DNA of 64,000 nucleotides, taken from contig CM033110.1 of NCBI GenBank assembly GCA_019321725.1, positions 9,417,278 through 9,481,277 on the forward strand. The letters run 5' to 3'. Source of the DNA: Paulownia fortunei (taxonomy: Eukaryota > Streptophyta > Magnoliopsida > Lamiales > Paulowniaceae). Below are positions 35,949 to 48,452 of the stretch, one piece after another; position 1 is the stretch's first letter; each line of letters opens with the position of its first letter. Below the pieces are notes generated by a model. The model did no database searches. It saw only the letters and a list, made by a program, of their open reading frames with translations, and had not been told where the DNA came from. Made by a program: the position numbers and the translations under genes.

Positions 35949-38900
35949 TGTAACACCCTCCAACACTGAATATAGATATTGAAATAACAATAATTTTTAC
36001 AAGGTAGCACATGTGTGTGCATGTGTATATATATATATTTTTGTCAACTGTAGCATTTTAAGAAATAGTAAAAGTGTTTTCTCACATATAACCTTGTATA
36101 TCCATTTATATAAAAACACAACACCAATCACAATCACACTATTCTCAAACTTATTTACTATAAAATTTCAAGAGTATATAGGATACGGCATCTCAAAGTT
36201 ATAATACAATAGACTCAAAAATCAAAATAATAGCCTACACTTTTGAAAGAAGTAAGGACATTTTGCATCTTGCAATCCTTTTTATATAGACAACAATTTA
36301 CACAATAATAATGATTGTAAAAATTAGAATATGCCCATAACACAACACAACAAGTCGTCATCTATGTCCAGTGATCCTTAGAAGCCTCTAGGAGCTCCAA
36401 CAACCAGCCCAATAAGCCTCAAAGTCTCAGATATCACCATGCTTACCTACAATGCATGAACTACGTGAGCTAACGCTCAGTAAGTGAAAATCATGCATGC
36501 TGAAGAGATAATCCAACATATATGCGATGCATTTCTAGGAGATCATGACAAAAATGCAAACTCATGCATCAAAAATAGTTCATTCAAAGTCATTTTCCAT
36601 CATTGGGACCTTGGCCCACCGATTATGTACCGGATAGAGCTCTCAACAATATCAATAATCACATGGCCATAAATAGATCGACACAGTCCGGGGGCCATCT
36701 CCTAGGATCACCAGAGGTCCACCCCCTGTCTTCTCCTGTGATCCTCCAGAAGTCTTCCCACCAGCGGCGTCGAGAAGGGCATAGTCAAGTGGTCTACCCT
36801 CTCGTGACCACCAAAGGCACACCCCTTGTCCACCCCTATGATCCTTTGAGAAATAATACTTACAGCACCCTAAAATATCATATAAATAAGCTACACATGC
36901 CTCGGTACACTAGTAGTGGCCAAACAAAATATTTTCTTTTTGAAAATAATGTTATGCATGTAAAATCTCATTGTGAGCATGTGTTTTGCATGCACGTGTA
37001 AATATTGATGAATGGTATGTTCAATGACACAACGGATCCCATGTCCCATCATCCAAGCAATGTATGCACTATAAGATATTTATAATACTCATCAAGACAC
37101 AATGATCACATTTAATATAAATAAGGCAATAAATACTATGCCCATGCATTGTAGTTACAAATGGATTTTCACTTACCTTTGATCAGTTGTATATTACTTC
37201 TAGGTTTCTTAGTATTATTCCCCAACCTTAGATGTGAAACAATCGGTAAAAATATAAGATATCAATCACCATCCTCAATTAACAAGTTCATTATACCTAA
37301 TGTAGTATAAAGTTCTTGAATTTCAATTTAACTAAACAACCTTACCACTTAGAAACTATAATTGAATACAACCTTTTACAAACCTTTGTTCCACATCTTA
37401 ATGTATACTAACCTAACTTAATTGATGTATTATAACTCTTATAACATCTCCCTAAATATTAGGGATCAAATGCACCACATCTATGCTGGAACATGTTAAT
37501 GAACCAAATGGGACAGATTCACAACACATTTTCTTACTGCCACATTAATTTGCATGATAATTTTGACACCCTTAGACATATTCATTCACTCCAAAAAATT
37601 TATCACACATAGATAACATAAAAAATAATGTAAAAATGTCATATAATGGTTAAAACACATGGATATAGCTTCCCAAATTCTGCTCCCTTCACAGCATACT
37701 GAAATAAATTTTTCCTATCATGACAGTTTTGCGCACTTCATAACATTAATGGTTTTGGCACCCTTAAGTATATTCAATCACTCCAGAATTTTCAGAACAC
37801 TTAGATAACATATACAAATAGACAATAAGGTCATATTATTTCCAAAACTCATGGATTTAGATCCCCTAATTCAGTCTCCTTCACAACACACCAAAAACAG
37901 ATTTTGCTACTTTGGCAGTTTGAGTGGTTCTCCAATATCATGCTCTACTTCAATTTCTAATCGATCCAAATTCATTACAATACTCTTAACTCATATATGG
38001 ACATGTAAATGGTAATAATTATAGGTTTTATTCAGCATACCATACACGTTTGAAGCCTAAAACACAAGAAAATAGTAAGGTGACAGTTTCTGCCACAAGT
38101 ATTTCATATTAAGTGTTTGTCATCAAAAACTCTTTCTTTGTACACCAAAGTCTAACTAAAAACTTTCTAACACTTTTATAAGAGATATTGAAATCTTAAT
38201 AAATAATAAACCCATTCAGAATAATCTAAAAACCAAAGGCAAAACCGTAGAAAATTGTTACCTATGCAGATTTTGATGTTAAACTTAATGGTAATCACTT
38301 CTCCTTTGATTTTCTTGCTTTTATTTCAACTTGGAATCAATTTGGAGCACTTGGAATCTTAAGGTGTGTGTTTGGAAGCTAAAAATGGCTGAAATGAGGA
38401 TCTGGTCATGGCTTAAAGGTGAAGGGTTTGAGGTGTTAGCTTGAAATGTTAGCTTAAGCTTAATAAGAAAGCATAAAGTGGCAAAGCAATGGTGGTTTAA
38501 ATCTAATATTATACACAACTTACACAGCTCTAATCTGGTGTTTCTCAGTATTTATTGCTTTATTTACAACCTATTTTAATTTTCGTATGATAGGATAATA
38601 AATTCTACCCTAATTTCTTAACCATTGATTCGATTTTTAGATCGATTAACATCCGATTCTTAAATAAATCATTTAGTTTTCATTTCTAAAACCATATGAA
38701 CATATTGAAATATGACACTTAAATCAAATTACATCATGTTTAATATCCTAAGTATTATTAGTTTATGGATGTATACCTTTAAAATACCTTGATCTAGTTG
38801 AATCAAAACATATTAGCCTACTAGTAATACCTTTAATTACTTCTAAAATTATAACATATAACCTATGAATATCCAATAGATTGACCAGTCCATTCTTTCT

Positions 38901-39258
38901 TTTTATCTAAATATTGAATTTCTTACTTAGGTTATAAGATCTCAACCACTAATATCATGTGATAGCATTAGAGGTCTAACGATTAAGAATGCTATATAAG
39001 ATGCCATGTAAATGTTAATGCAAATTAGCATATAAGTAGCATGTAATGCATGAATTACATTGGCCAAGTGAGTAGTGTGAGGATTGGGTATTACACTGGT
39101 CATGCTTGTTGGTTCCTTATCCAACTCCAAGGCTGTAACGCCCAAGAGAAAGAAGGTGAGAGAAAAGCATTCCTCAAAATCTAAAGGCATGAAGCCAACA
39201 TGTGGCCTCTCCAAGAGTTCTAACAAAGACCGATTACAAGTGTCACTACTACGGCAAA
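35503..39258 (+). repeat. Left copy of identical 3,756-bp duplication (contig end)
   Basis: Every position checked equals the base 3,856 bp further on, and all open frames recur with a constant offset of 3,856, so there are no indels. It ends exactly at the N run. Contains part of copia gag, the whole solo-LTR-like insert and the start of the resumed gag. Confidence 0.95.
35949..39095 (+). mobile_element. 3,147-bp solo-LTR-like insert in copia gag
   Basis: Starts TGTAACACCC and ends GGGTATTACA (nearly perfect terminal inverted repeats in TG..CA form) and is flanked by a perfect 5-bp duplication CTGGT at 35,944-35,948 and 39,096-39,100. No protein domain, PBS, PPT or second internal copy of the ends is visible, so it is best read as a solo LTR of a large-LTR gypsy element. 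TGTAACACCC starts are common among Del/Tekay-type chromovirus LTRs, which is my tentative assignment. A related copy, inverted, is at 57,611-60,388. Confidence 0.8.
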
Positions 39259-39358
39259 NNNNNNNNNNNNNNNNNNNNNNNNNNNNNNNNNNNNNNNNNN
39301 NNNNNNNNNNNNNNNNNNNNNNNNNNNNNNNNNNNNNNNNNNNNNNNNNNNNNNNNNN
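39259..39358. other. Assembly gap, exactly 100 N
   Basis: One hundred N, the conventional placeholder for a scaffold gap of unknown size. The flanking sequences are the end and the start of the same 3,756-bp segment. Confidence 0.99.
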
Positions 39359-42300
39359 GAAGAGCTTGCAGATTATCACAAGTTGGTTGATGATGATTTG
39401 CAAGCGCAATGCTATATGATGGCATCGATGTCAAATGAGTTGTAGAGGCAACATAAAGTACATGCCTATGCGCATGATACCTATGTTCACTTAAAAGAGT
39501 TGTATGGTGAACATACTAGGCAGACAAGATATCAAATCTCGAAAGATCTTTTTAGGACCCGTACGATGGAGGGTTCTTCAGTCCATGATCAAGGATTGAA
39601 GATGATAGGCCTAATTGAAAGGCTCGAGTCACTTGGAGTCGTTATGGATAACGAACTCTATTTAGATCTCATCCTGCAGTCTTTGCATCCATTGTTTGAT
39701 ACCTTCGTTGTCAACTTCAACATGCATAAAATGAAAACTAGCCTTGCTGAGCTAGTTAACATATTGAAGACGGCTGAGTCCACTATGAAGAAAGACAAGC
39801 TGGTTGTAACACCCTCCAACACTGAATATAGATATTGAAATAACAATAATTTTTACAAGGTAGCACATGTGTGTGCATGTGTATATATATATATTTTTGT
39901 CAACTGTAGCATTTTAAGAAATAGTAAAAGTGTTTTCTCACATATAACCTTGTATATCCATTTATATAAAAACACAACACCAATCACAATCACACTATTC
40001 TCAAACTTATTTACTATAAAATTTCAAGAGTATATAGGATACGGCATCTCAAAGTTATAATACAATAGACTCAAAAATCAAAATAATAGCCTACACTTTT
40101 GAAAGAAGTAAGGACATTTTGCATCTTGCAATCCTTTTTATATAGACAACAATTTACACAATAATAATGATTGTAAAAATTAGAATATGCCCATAACACA
40201 ACACAACAAGTCGTCATCTATGTCCAGTGATCCTTAGAAGCCTCTAGGAGCTCCAACAACCAGCCCAATAAGCCTCAAAGTCTCAGATATCACCATGCTT
40301 ACCTACAATGCATGAACTACGTGAGCTAACGCTCAGTAAGTGAAAATCATGCATGCTGAAGAGATAATCCAACATATATGCGATGCATTTCTAGGAGATC
40401 ATGACAAAAATGCAAACTCATGCATCAAAAATAGTTCATTCAAAGTCATTTTCCATCATTGGGACCTTGGCCCACCGATTATGTACCGGATAGAGCTCTC
40501 AACAATATCAATAATCACATGGCCATAAATAGATCGACACAGTCCGGGGGCCATCTCCTAGGATCACCAGAGGTCCACCCCCTGTCTTCTCCTGTGATCC
40601 TCCAGAAGTCTTCCCACCAGCGGCGTCGAGAAGGGCATAGTCAAGTGGTCTACCCTCTCGTGACCACCAAAGGCACACCCCTTGTCCACCCCTATGATCC
40701 TTTGAGAAATAATACTTACAGCACCCTAAAATATCATATAAATAAGCTACACATGCCTCGGTACACTAGTAGTGGCCAAACAAAATATTTTCTTTTTGAA
40801 AATAATGTTATGCATGTAAAATCTCATTGTGAGCATGTGTTTTGCATGCACGTGTAAATATTGATGAATGGTATGTTCAATGACACAACGGATCCCATGT
40901 CCCATCATCCAAGCAATGTATGCACTATAAGATATTTATAATACTCATCAAGACACAATGATCACATTTAATATAAATAAGGCAATAAATACTATGCCCA
41001 TGCATTGTAGTTACAAATGGATTTTCACTTACCTTTGATCAGTTGTATATTACTTCTAGGTTTCTTAGTATTATTCCCCAACCTTAGATGTGAAACAATC
41101 GGTAAAAATATAAGATATCAATCACCATCCTCAATTAACAAGTTCATTATACCTAATGTAGTATAAAGTTCTTGAATTTCAATTTAACTAAACAACCTTA
41201 CCACTTAGAAACTATAATTGAATACAACCTTTTACAAACCTTTGTTCCACATCTTAATGTATACTAACCTAACTTAATTGATGTATTATAACTCTTATAA
41301 CATCTCCCTAAATATTAGGGATCAAATGCACCACATCTATGCTGGAACATGTTAATGAACCAAATGGGACAGATTCACAACACATTTTCTTACTGCCACA
41401 TTAATTTGCATGATAATTTTGACACCCTTAGACATATTCATTCACTCCAAAAAATTTATCACACATAGATAACATAAAAAATAATGTAAAAATGTCATAT
41501 AATGGTTAAAACACATGGATATAGCTTCCCAAATTCTGCTCCCTTCACAGCATACTGAAATAAATTTTTCCTATCATGACAGTTTTGCGCACTTCATAAC
41601 ATTAATGGTTTTGGCACCCTTAAGTATATTCAATCACTCCAGAATTTTCAGAACACTTAGATAACATATACAAATAGACAATAAGGTCATATTATTTCCA
41701 AAACTCATGGATTTAGATCCCCTAATTCAGTCTCCTTCACAACACACCAAAAACAGATTTTGCTACTTTGGCAGTTTGAGTGGTTCTCCAATATCATGCT
41801 CTACTTCAATTTCTAATCGATCCAAATTCATTACAATACTCTTAACTCATATATGGACATGTAAATGGTAATAATTATAGGTTTTATTCAGCATACCATA
41901 CACGTTTGAAGCCTAAAACACAAGAAAATAGTAAGGTGACAGTTTCTGCCACAAGTATTTCATATTAAGTGTTTGTCATCAAAAACTCTTTCTTTGTACA
42001 CCAAAGTCTAACTAAAAACTTTCTAACACTTTTATAAGAGATATTGAAATCTTAATAAATAATAAACCCATTCAGAATAATCTAAAAACCAAAGGCAAAA
42101 CCGTAGAAAATTGTTACCTATGCAGATTTTGATGTTAAACTTAATGGTAATCACTTCTCCTTTGATTTTCTTGCTTTTATTTCAACTTGGAATCAATTTG
42201 GAGCACTTGGAATCTTAAGGTGTGTGTTTGGAAGCTAAAAATGGCTGAAATGAGGATCTGGTCATGGCTTAAAGGTGAAGGGTTTGAGGTGTTAGCTTGA

Positions 42301-43114
42301 AATGTTAGCTTAAGCTTAATAAGAAAGCATAAAGTGGCAAAGCAATGGTGGTTTAAATCTAATATTATACACAACTTACACAGCTCTAATCTGGTGTTTC
42401 TCAGTATTTATTGCTTTATTTACAACCTATTTTAATTTTCGTATGATAGGATAATAAATTCTACCCTAATTTCTTAACCATTGATTCGATTTTTAGATCG
42501 ATTAACATCCGATTCTTAAATAAATCATTTAGTTTTCATTTCTAAAACCATATGAACATATTGAAATATGACACTTAAATCAAATTACATCATGTTTAAT
42601 ATCCTAAGTATTATTAGTTTATGGATGTATACCTTTAAAATACCTTGATCTAGTTGAATCAAAACATATTAGCCTACTAGTAATACCTTTAATTACTTCT
42701 AAAATTATAACATATAACCTATGAATATCCAATAGATTGACCAGTCCATTCTTTCTTTTTATCTAAATATTGAATTTCTTACTTAGGTTATAAGATCTCA
42801 ACCACTAATATCATGTGATAGCATTAGAGGTCTAACGATTAAGAATGCTATATAAGATGCCATGTAAATGTTAATGCAAATTAGCATATAAGTAGCATGT
42901 AATGCATGAATTACATTGGCCAAGTGAGTAGTGTGAGGATTGGGTATTACACTGGTCATGCTTGTTGGTTCCTTATCCAACTCCAAGGCTGTAACGCCCA
43001 AGAGAAAGAAGGTGAGAGAAAAGCATTCCTCAAAATCTAAAGGCATGAAGCCAACATGTGGCCTCTCCAAGAGTTCTAACAAAGACCGATTACAAGTGTC
43101 ACTACTACGGCAAA
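39359..43114 (+). repeat. Right copy of identical 3,756-bp duplication (contig start)
   Basis: Identical to 35,503-39,258 and begins immediately after the N run. It contains the duplicate of gag (39,359-39,804), the duplicate solo-LTR-like insert (39,805-42,951) and the CTGGT flank at 42,952-42,956. It should not be counted as independent gene or transposon content. Confidence 0.95.
39805..42951 (+). mobile_element. Solo-LTR-like insert, duplicate by assembly
   Basis: Same sequence as 35,949-39,095 including both termini and the CTGGT flanks. I infer one insertion event represented twice because the two contigs overlap. Confidence 0.85.
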
Positions 43115-43190
43115 CTTGAGCATTGGAAGAGGAACTGCAAAGAGTACCTTGCGAACCTGAAGAATTTAGGTATTTATTTTGTTGAAGTTA
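42952..43190 (+). pseudogene. Copia gag, 3' part with zinc knuckle
   Basis: Continues gag after the insert: a basic, serine-rich stretch (AVTPKRKKVREKHSSKSKG near 42,990) and, after a one-base frame change near 43,090, a CCHC zinc knuckle reading CHYYGKLEHWKRNC. The second cysteine of the knuckle is replaced by Tyr. The knuckle normally binds genomic RNA during packaging. Confidence 0.75.
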
Positions 43191-43640
43191 ACTTATTGGT
43201 TAACGATGTTTCTTAGGTATTGGATACCAGCTGTGGGTCTCATCTTTGCAATGATTTATAGGTGATGGAAAGAAGCAGGAAACTAAGTAGGGGAGAGACA
43301 GTCTTGCAACTGGGGAATGGAGCAAAGGTTGCTACATTAGCCATAGGAAGTATCAACTTAGCTTTAGAAAATGGAGTAATTTTAGTTTTAAACAATTGTG
43401 TTTATGTTCCAGAGATAGTTAAGAACATTATCTCCATTCCTATTTTGGATGGAGAATGTTGTATTTTTTTAATAAAACATGGGAGTTATTCCATTTTTAA
43501 AGATTCAGTTCTGATCACCTTTCGCATATTGATAAATGGCTTATATTCTATTACTCCCCATAACTCATTTTTCCATATTCAACAAAAAAAAAAGATAATC
43601 ATAGTTCCCAACTCTTATGGCATGCTAGATTAGGTCATAT
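43190..43640 (+). pseudogene. Copia protease region
   Basis: LDTSCGSHLCNDL at about 43,219-43,257 is the copia protease active site; the usual Asp-Thr-Gly has become Asp-Thr-Ser. A stop follows at 43,258, then the open piece 43,262-43,633 with LQLGNGAKVATLAIGSI and LNNCVYVPEIVKNIISI, the conserved block between protease and integrase. Confidence 0.8.
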
Positions 43641-44330
43641 ATCTGAGAAGAGAATTCATAGGTTGGCCCAATTGCTCAATCTTTTGAGAGAGCAAGGAAT
43701 GCCAACATGTGAGTCATGTCTTAAAGGGAAGATGACCAAATCACCATTTGTTGGACAAGTGGAACGAGCCAAAGATCTATTGGATTTGATCCATTCGGAT
43801 GTATGTAGGCCACTAAGTGTTAGTGCTCGTTGGACCTATCACTACTTTATAACTTTTATAGATGATTATTCTAAGTATGGTTATGTCTATCTTATGAGGT
43901 ACAAATATGAAGCTTTTAAAAAGTTCAAAGAATACAGATGTGAGGTGGAGAAATAAATTGGGCTAAGTATCAAGGCTTTTTGATCAAATCGAGAAAGTGA
44001 ATACTTAAACATAGAGTTTATTTATTATCTAAAAGAGAATGAGTTTCTCTCTCAGTGGACCCCTCCTGCTACTCCTCAACTCAATGGAGTTGTGGAGCAT
44101 AAGAATTAAACCTTGTTGGACATGGTTCAATCGATGATGAGTTTCATTGGGCTTCTTCTTTCTTTCTGGGGCTATGCTCTAGAAATGGTGGCATATCTAT
44201 TAAATAGAGTGTCATCAAAGTCGGTGCTCAAAACACCATATAAGATATGGTGTGGGAAACCACCCTCTTACAAATACCTTAGGGTATGGGGGTGTGCTGC
44301 TTACATGATGCAATAAGTGGGAGATAAATT
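43600..44330 (+). pseudogene. Copia GAG-pre-integrase and integrase
   Basis: LWHARLGHISEKR (about 43,615) and CESCLKGKMTKSPF (about 43,708) form the HHCC zinc module. The core begins LDLIHSDVCRPL (first Asp, about 43,795) with ITFIDDYSKYGYVYLM; a stop follows at about 43,954. The second-acidic block has decayed (SNRESEYLN) and the third is in TPQLNGVVEH near 44,080. Continues to LLSFWGYALEMVAYLLNRV and KTPYKIWCGKPP. Confidence 0.82.
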
Positions 44331-44399
44331 GGATATGAGATCCAGTTTATATAGGTTTGTGGAGTATCCAAAGGAATCCATTGGATACTACTTCTACGA

Positions 44400-45440
44400 C
44401 CCCTCAAAATAAAAGGTGTTTGTTTCGAGGAATACCACCTTCTTAGAAGAGGAGTTTCTATTAGATAGAAATGACAAAGTCATAGAACTGGAAGAAATTC
44501 AAGAACCACAGAACCTCCCAACAGACGCAGTAATGGGCCAACTACCTGAGACTAGGCCTTCGGACACACAATCTCCTAGGAGATCCCATAGGATCTTAAA
44601 CCTACCTAAGAGGTATGGATTTTTGTTAGAGAATAATAAGGAGAATCTCCTCTTAGATAGTGATCCAAGGACTTATGGAGAGGCGATATCGGGCATCGAC
44701 TCTAGAAGATGGCAAGAAGTTATACAATCCAAGATGGACTCCATGTACTTCAACAAGGTATGATCTTAGTCGACTCACCACAGGGAATAGTTTTTATTTG
44801 CTGCAAATAGGTCTATAAGCAGAAACTTGGAGTAAATGGAAGGTAGTGACCTACAAAGCATGACTAGACGCGAAAGGTTATACTCAGAAATTGATTATGA
44901 GAAAACTTTTTCACTAGTAGCGATGCTTAAATCCATCCGAATACTGCTAGCCATATCAACGTATTATGACTACGAGATATGGCAGATGGAAGTGAAGACC
45001 GCTTTCTTTAATGAAAATATTAAGAAGAGATCTATATGAGGCAACCATAAGGCTTCATATCCAAAGGGAGTGAGCAAAAAGTTTGCAAACTCCATAGATC
45101 CATTTATGGACTCAAGCAGGCTTCCCAAAGTTGATTTCTACAAAAACCCAGATAAACCTTGTGTCTATAAGAAGGTTAGTGGGAATGCAGTGACATTTAT
45201 TATGCTATATGTTGATGATATCCTACTTACTGGGAATGATATAGGGATGTTGCAGTCAACTAAGACTAGGTTGTCTAATCAATTCTCCATGAAGGATTTG
45301 GAAGAAGCATATTTTATTCTTGGAATAAAGATCTATAGAGATATGTCAAGAAGGATGATCGGAGTATCCCAATCCATGTACATAGACAAAATGCTAAAGA
45401 GGTTTAGCATGGAGAAATCCAAGTGAGGATTCTTGAAAAT
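44400..45440 (+). pseudogene. Copia reverse transcriptase
   Basis: A linker with RRSHRILNLPKRYGFL (44,580) leads to the RT: YEKTFSLVAMLKSIRILLAI (about 44,900), WQMEVKTAFFNENI (about 44,980) and a fully conserved catalytic block LYVDDILLTGND at about 45,209-45,240, then LGIKIYRD. Stops at 44,761, 44,833, 45,037 and 45,424 break the frame although the YVDD motif survives. Confidence 0.85.
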
Positions 45441-45479
45441 AAGTCATGGCGTTTCTTTCTCAAGGGTAATGTCTCTTAA

Positions 45480-46192
45480 GACTCCTGAGGAGAGGGAAGG
45501 ATGACCCGCATAACTTATGTATCTGCCATAGGAAGCATAATATATGGTGCGCTATATATAAGGACTAATGTCACATATGCTCTGAGTGTCACGAGAAGAT
45601 ATCAATCCAATTCAGGTAAGAAACACTGGAAGGCTGTAAAAATAATCCTGAAGTATTTGAGAAGGACTAAGGATATCTTTCTTGTATACGGCTCTAGAGA
45701 ACTGAAACTAGAAAGCTATACTGATTCTAGTTTTTAGTCCAATATAGACGACTCAAAGTCAATGTTCGGATATATATTCACCTTCAATGGTGGTACGGTC
45801 AGCTGGAAGTGTTCCACGTAGGAGACAATCGCAGATTCTACCACCGAGGCTGAATACATTACTGCATTAATGCAGCAAAAGAAGCTATTTCGATAAGAAA
45901 TTTCATTCAAGAGTTGAGTGTGGTTCCATTCGTTGTTGATCCTATATTAATGTATTGTGATAACAATGGAGCTATTGCACAAGCAAAAGAGTTAAGATCT
46001 CATCAAAAATCTATGCACATCATGAGGAGATACGATCTGATTAGAGAGATTAGTGGTAGAGGTGACGTTGTAGTCGATAAAGTCGCTTTGGCAGAAAATA
46101 TGGCAGATCCACTGACCAAACCTCTAGTACAGAAGGTATTCGATGAACATCTTGAGAAGATGGGTGTAAAGTACATGGGCAATTGGCGCTAG
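45480..46192 (+). pseudogene. Copia RNase H
   Basis: SAIGSIIYGALYIRTNVTYA at about 45,522, then KAVKIILKYLRRTKDI and ESYTDSSF, the last containing the usual Asp of YxDSD/A. The C-terminal piece 45,914-46,192 has LMYCDNNGAIAQAKE and KPLVQKVFDEHLEKMGV, matching the end of plant copia polyproteins. A stop at 45,737 and a shift near 45,880 separate the two halves. Confidence 0.82.
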
Positions 46193-46195
46193 GAC

Positions 46196-46205
46196 AAGTG
46201 GGAGA
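46196..46205 (+). promoter_or_regulatory. Copia polypurine tract
   Basis: AAGTGGGAGA immediately before the 3' LTR: the usual plus-strand priming site of plant copia elements. Confidence 0.85.
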
Positions 46206-46206
46206 T

Positions 46207-48447
46207 TATTAGAGTAGTGTCCGACGTACCAATTAGATTGTGCATCCATTATATACTCTTATATTTTTCAATCTTTTTCAAATCATAATAATAAAATAGG
46301 CAAATTTCTTTATCTTTAATTACATCATGTAATTAGATAAAATCCCTAGACCAAACTTAGCTACAGGGCAAGGTCACGCATTTGATAATGATCATGAAAT
46401 ATACCTCTATGACTTTGGTCTTAATTTAGTTCCGAGTCAAGGATTTTTTTCTGAGATGGGACATCGAAATGCCCAATAAACTTGTGAATATGATGCTTGC
46501 TCACATGAGGATGATGTCTCACTCCATGGACATTGGCGTAGTGACGCTAGTGCATATATGCTGGTGCTTGTTAGAAACAAGTACACTGAACTGGTCCACT
46601 GGAAATTCTTAATTGGAAACTTTTTTATCAAAATAAGAATTTCTATGTTACAATAGTACACTATTAGTCCTTCGACTTGAGGTACCATGGTGGCCTTGTG
46701 CATGTCGTGTTTTATTTTGATGTATCTTTTGATTGCCTAACAATCACAAAGGGAATACATTAGATGTTGTATTGATATGTATGGAGGTTAATAAGTGGTC
46801 AACAAATGATCCATCACTAGTCTGGCAGAACAAGTGAATCTCCTATGTTTTTATAGTTCATGACTCAGAAGTCCTTGGCCAAGGCAAGATGAATGTTAGA
46901 CTGGGATTTTCTAACTATTCATCATGAGCCATTGAAACTTGAATTGGAATCATAATTATTGAGCAATTAGGGTTTTGACTATAAATCCATGCTCAATATT
47001 CAATTGGGAGATTAGTTGATGGAAGGACTTTACGTGTATGATACTCGTAATTGAAATAGGTTCACTCCCTATTTCACCTAAGTGTAGGTGATCATGGTAC
47101 ACTTGTTAGGTGTTTCCTATGACTTGTGATGTCATTGAAATTAAGGAGTTAATTTCAAGTGGATTAATTAATCAGATTAATTATTATTATTCATAAGTTG
47201 CAAATATTGCAAGCATACTACTAGTTGTAAACCTAAAGGGTCACACACAATTTGTGATGGAACATTTCTAATTTAGGAATTGATTTAAGGGGTTGGATCC
47301 AATTAATTAATGGAGATTAACTAATTGGGGCTTAAATTAATTCAAGGAGTTGAATTAAATATTCAATTAAATAATTGAATAACTTAATTAGACCTAATAA
47401 GATTAGGAAACCTAATTGGAGTGAAACAATTATAGGAGTGGATCAAATCAATTATGTAGTCTATAAATTAGTTTAATTAATTAACTCAATTAAATAATTT
47501 GATTATTTAATTGGGTTTAATTTGATTAGGTGGGCTAAGATAACTAATTGAATTAATTATAAGATTTAATTTTTAGGTGGGCTAAGATAACTAATTGAAT
47601 TAATTTGATTATTTAATTGGGTCTAATTTGATTAGGTGGAATTAATTAATTAAATTTGGGCTAAGATAACTAATTGAATTAATTATAGGATTTAATTTTT
47701 AGTCCAAGCCCAATTCACAAAGGCCCATTAGGAGAGGCCCATGAAGGTATTTTAAAAAGGATGGAAAGTCAAGAGTTTTGAATTCTTGAAAAACCTTAAA
47801 TATATTTGTAAGATATAAAAGGGATAAAGTTGGAAGAAGTCTAAATAAATCAAAATATCTTTCAGCCAACTAAAAGGAGACACGAAATGCTAAGAGTGGG
47901 ACACTTGGAATTTTGAGTCCCCTATTTAAACATCATGATCGAAAATTATAGAGAGAATTTTTTCCCTCTAATTTTCGGCCATATAGAGAAAGAGAAGAAA
48001 CATTATTTATTCATTCATCTTTTTTCCCACCAAAAATTCCATCTTTTATTTTAAGTATTAATTCTTTTATCATAAATTAATTATAAGAATTAATATTCTC
48101 TATACACACTCCATAAACCAAGTTAGAAAAGAAATCAGAATTGCTAGCGGAATTTTGATTTTGTGTTCTTGCTCAAAGTGTGGATCACTTTAGAGGGGAG
48201 ACTCATGGATCCCTGTGAACTAAATTCAGAAAATGGGCTAGCAATTGATTGCTTCATACACCACGACAGTCGGAGTGCATAGAATGGTATGAATCGAAAC
48301 TTTAATTATTTTACTACAACCGTTGAAAATTGGGAGATCATTAGAAATCACATCAGATCCGGGGTATTGCTATAATTGTTATACTGTGATGTTTTTAAAA
48401 TTTTTAATTTTCTGCTGCACATACCCTAGGATCACGCGAACCAAACA
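46207..48447 (+). repeat. Copia 3' LTR
   Basis: Starts TATTAGAGTAGTGTCC (TG mutated to TA) and ends ..cgaaccaaaca; 2,241 bp. It is about 96 bp longer than the 5' LTR. The excess lies near 47,530-47,690, where a segment containing 'gggctaagataactaattga' is present three times. The frame at 46,703-46,437 is not a gene. Confidence 0.85.
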
Positions 48448-48452
48448 ACTTA

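Larger units (their letters stand above)
31673..48447 (+). mobile_element. Ty1/copia retrotransposon with both LTRs, nested insert and assembly gap
   Basis: Two related LTRs (31,673-33,817 and 46,207-48,447), a PBS just inside the first and a PPT just before the second define the element. Gag, protease, integrase, RT, RNase H follow in the copia order. The span is inflated by a 3,147-bp insert in gag plus 5-bp duplication and by a 3,856-bp apparent tandem duplication that includes 100 N. Subtracting these leaves about 9.8 kb. The LTRs are clearly diverged from each other, so it is old, and the coding region carries many stops. Confidence 0.88.

Noticed and set aside
36603..37001. 132-codon open frame repeated at 40,459-40,857
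   Set aside because: It lies in a solo-LTR-like insert, has no recognisable domain, and is seen twice only because the contigs overlap.
39259..39358. Real tandem duplication of the copia gag plus insert
   Set aside because: The copies are indistinguishable and bounded exactly by the N run, which fits an assembly overlap far better.
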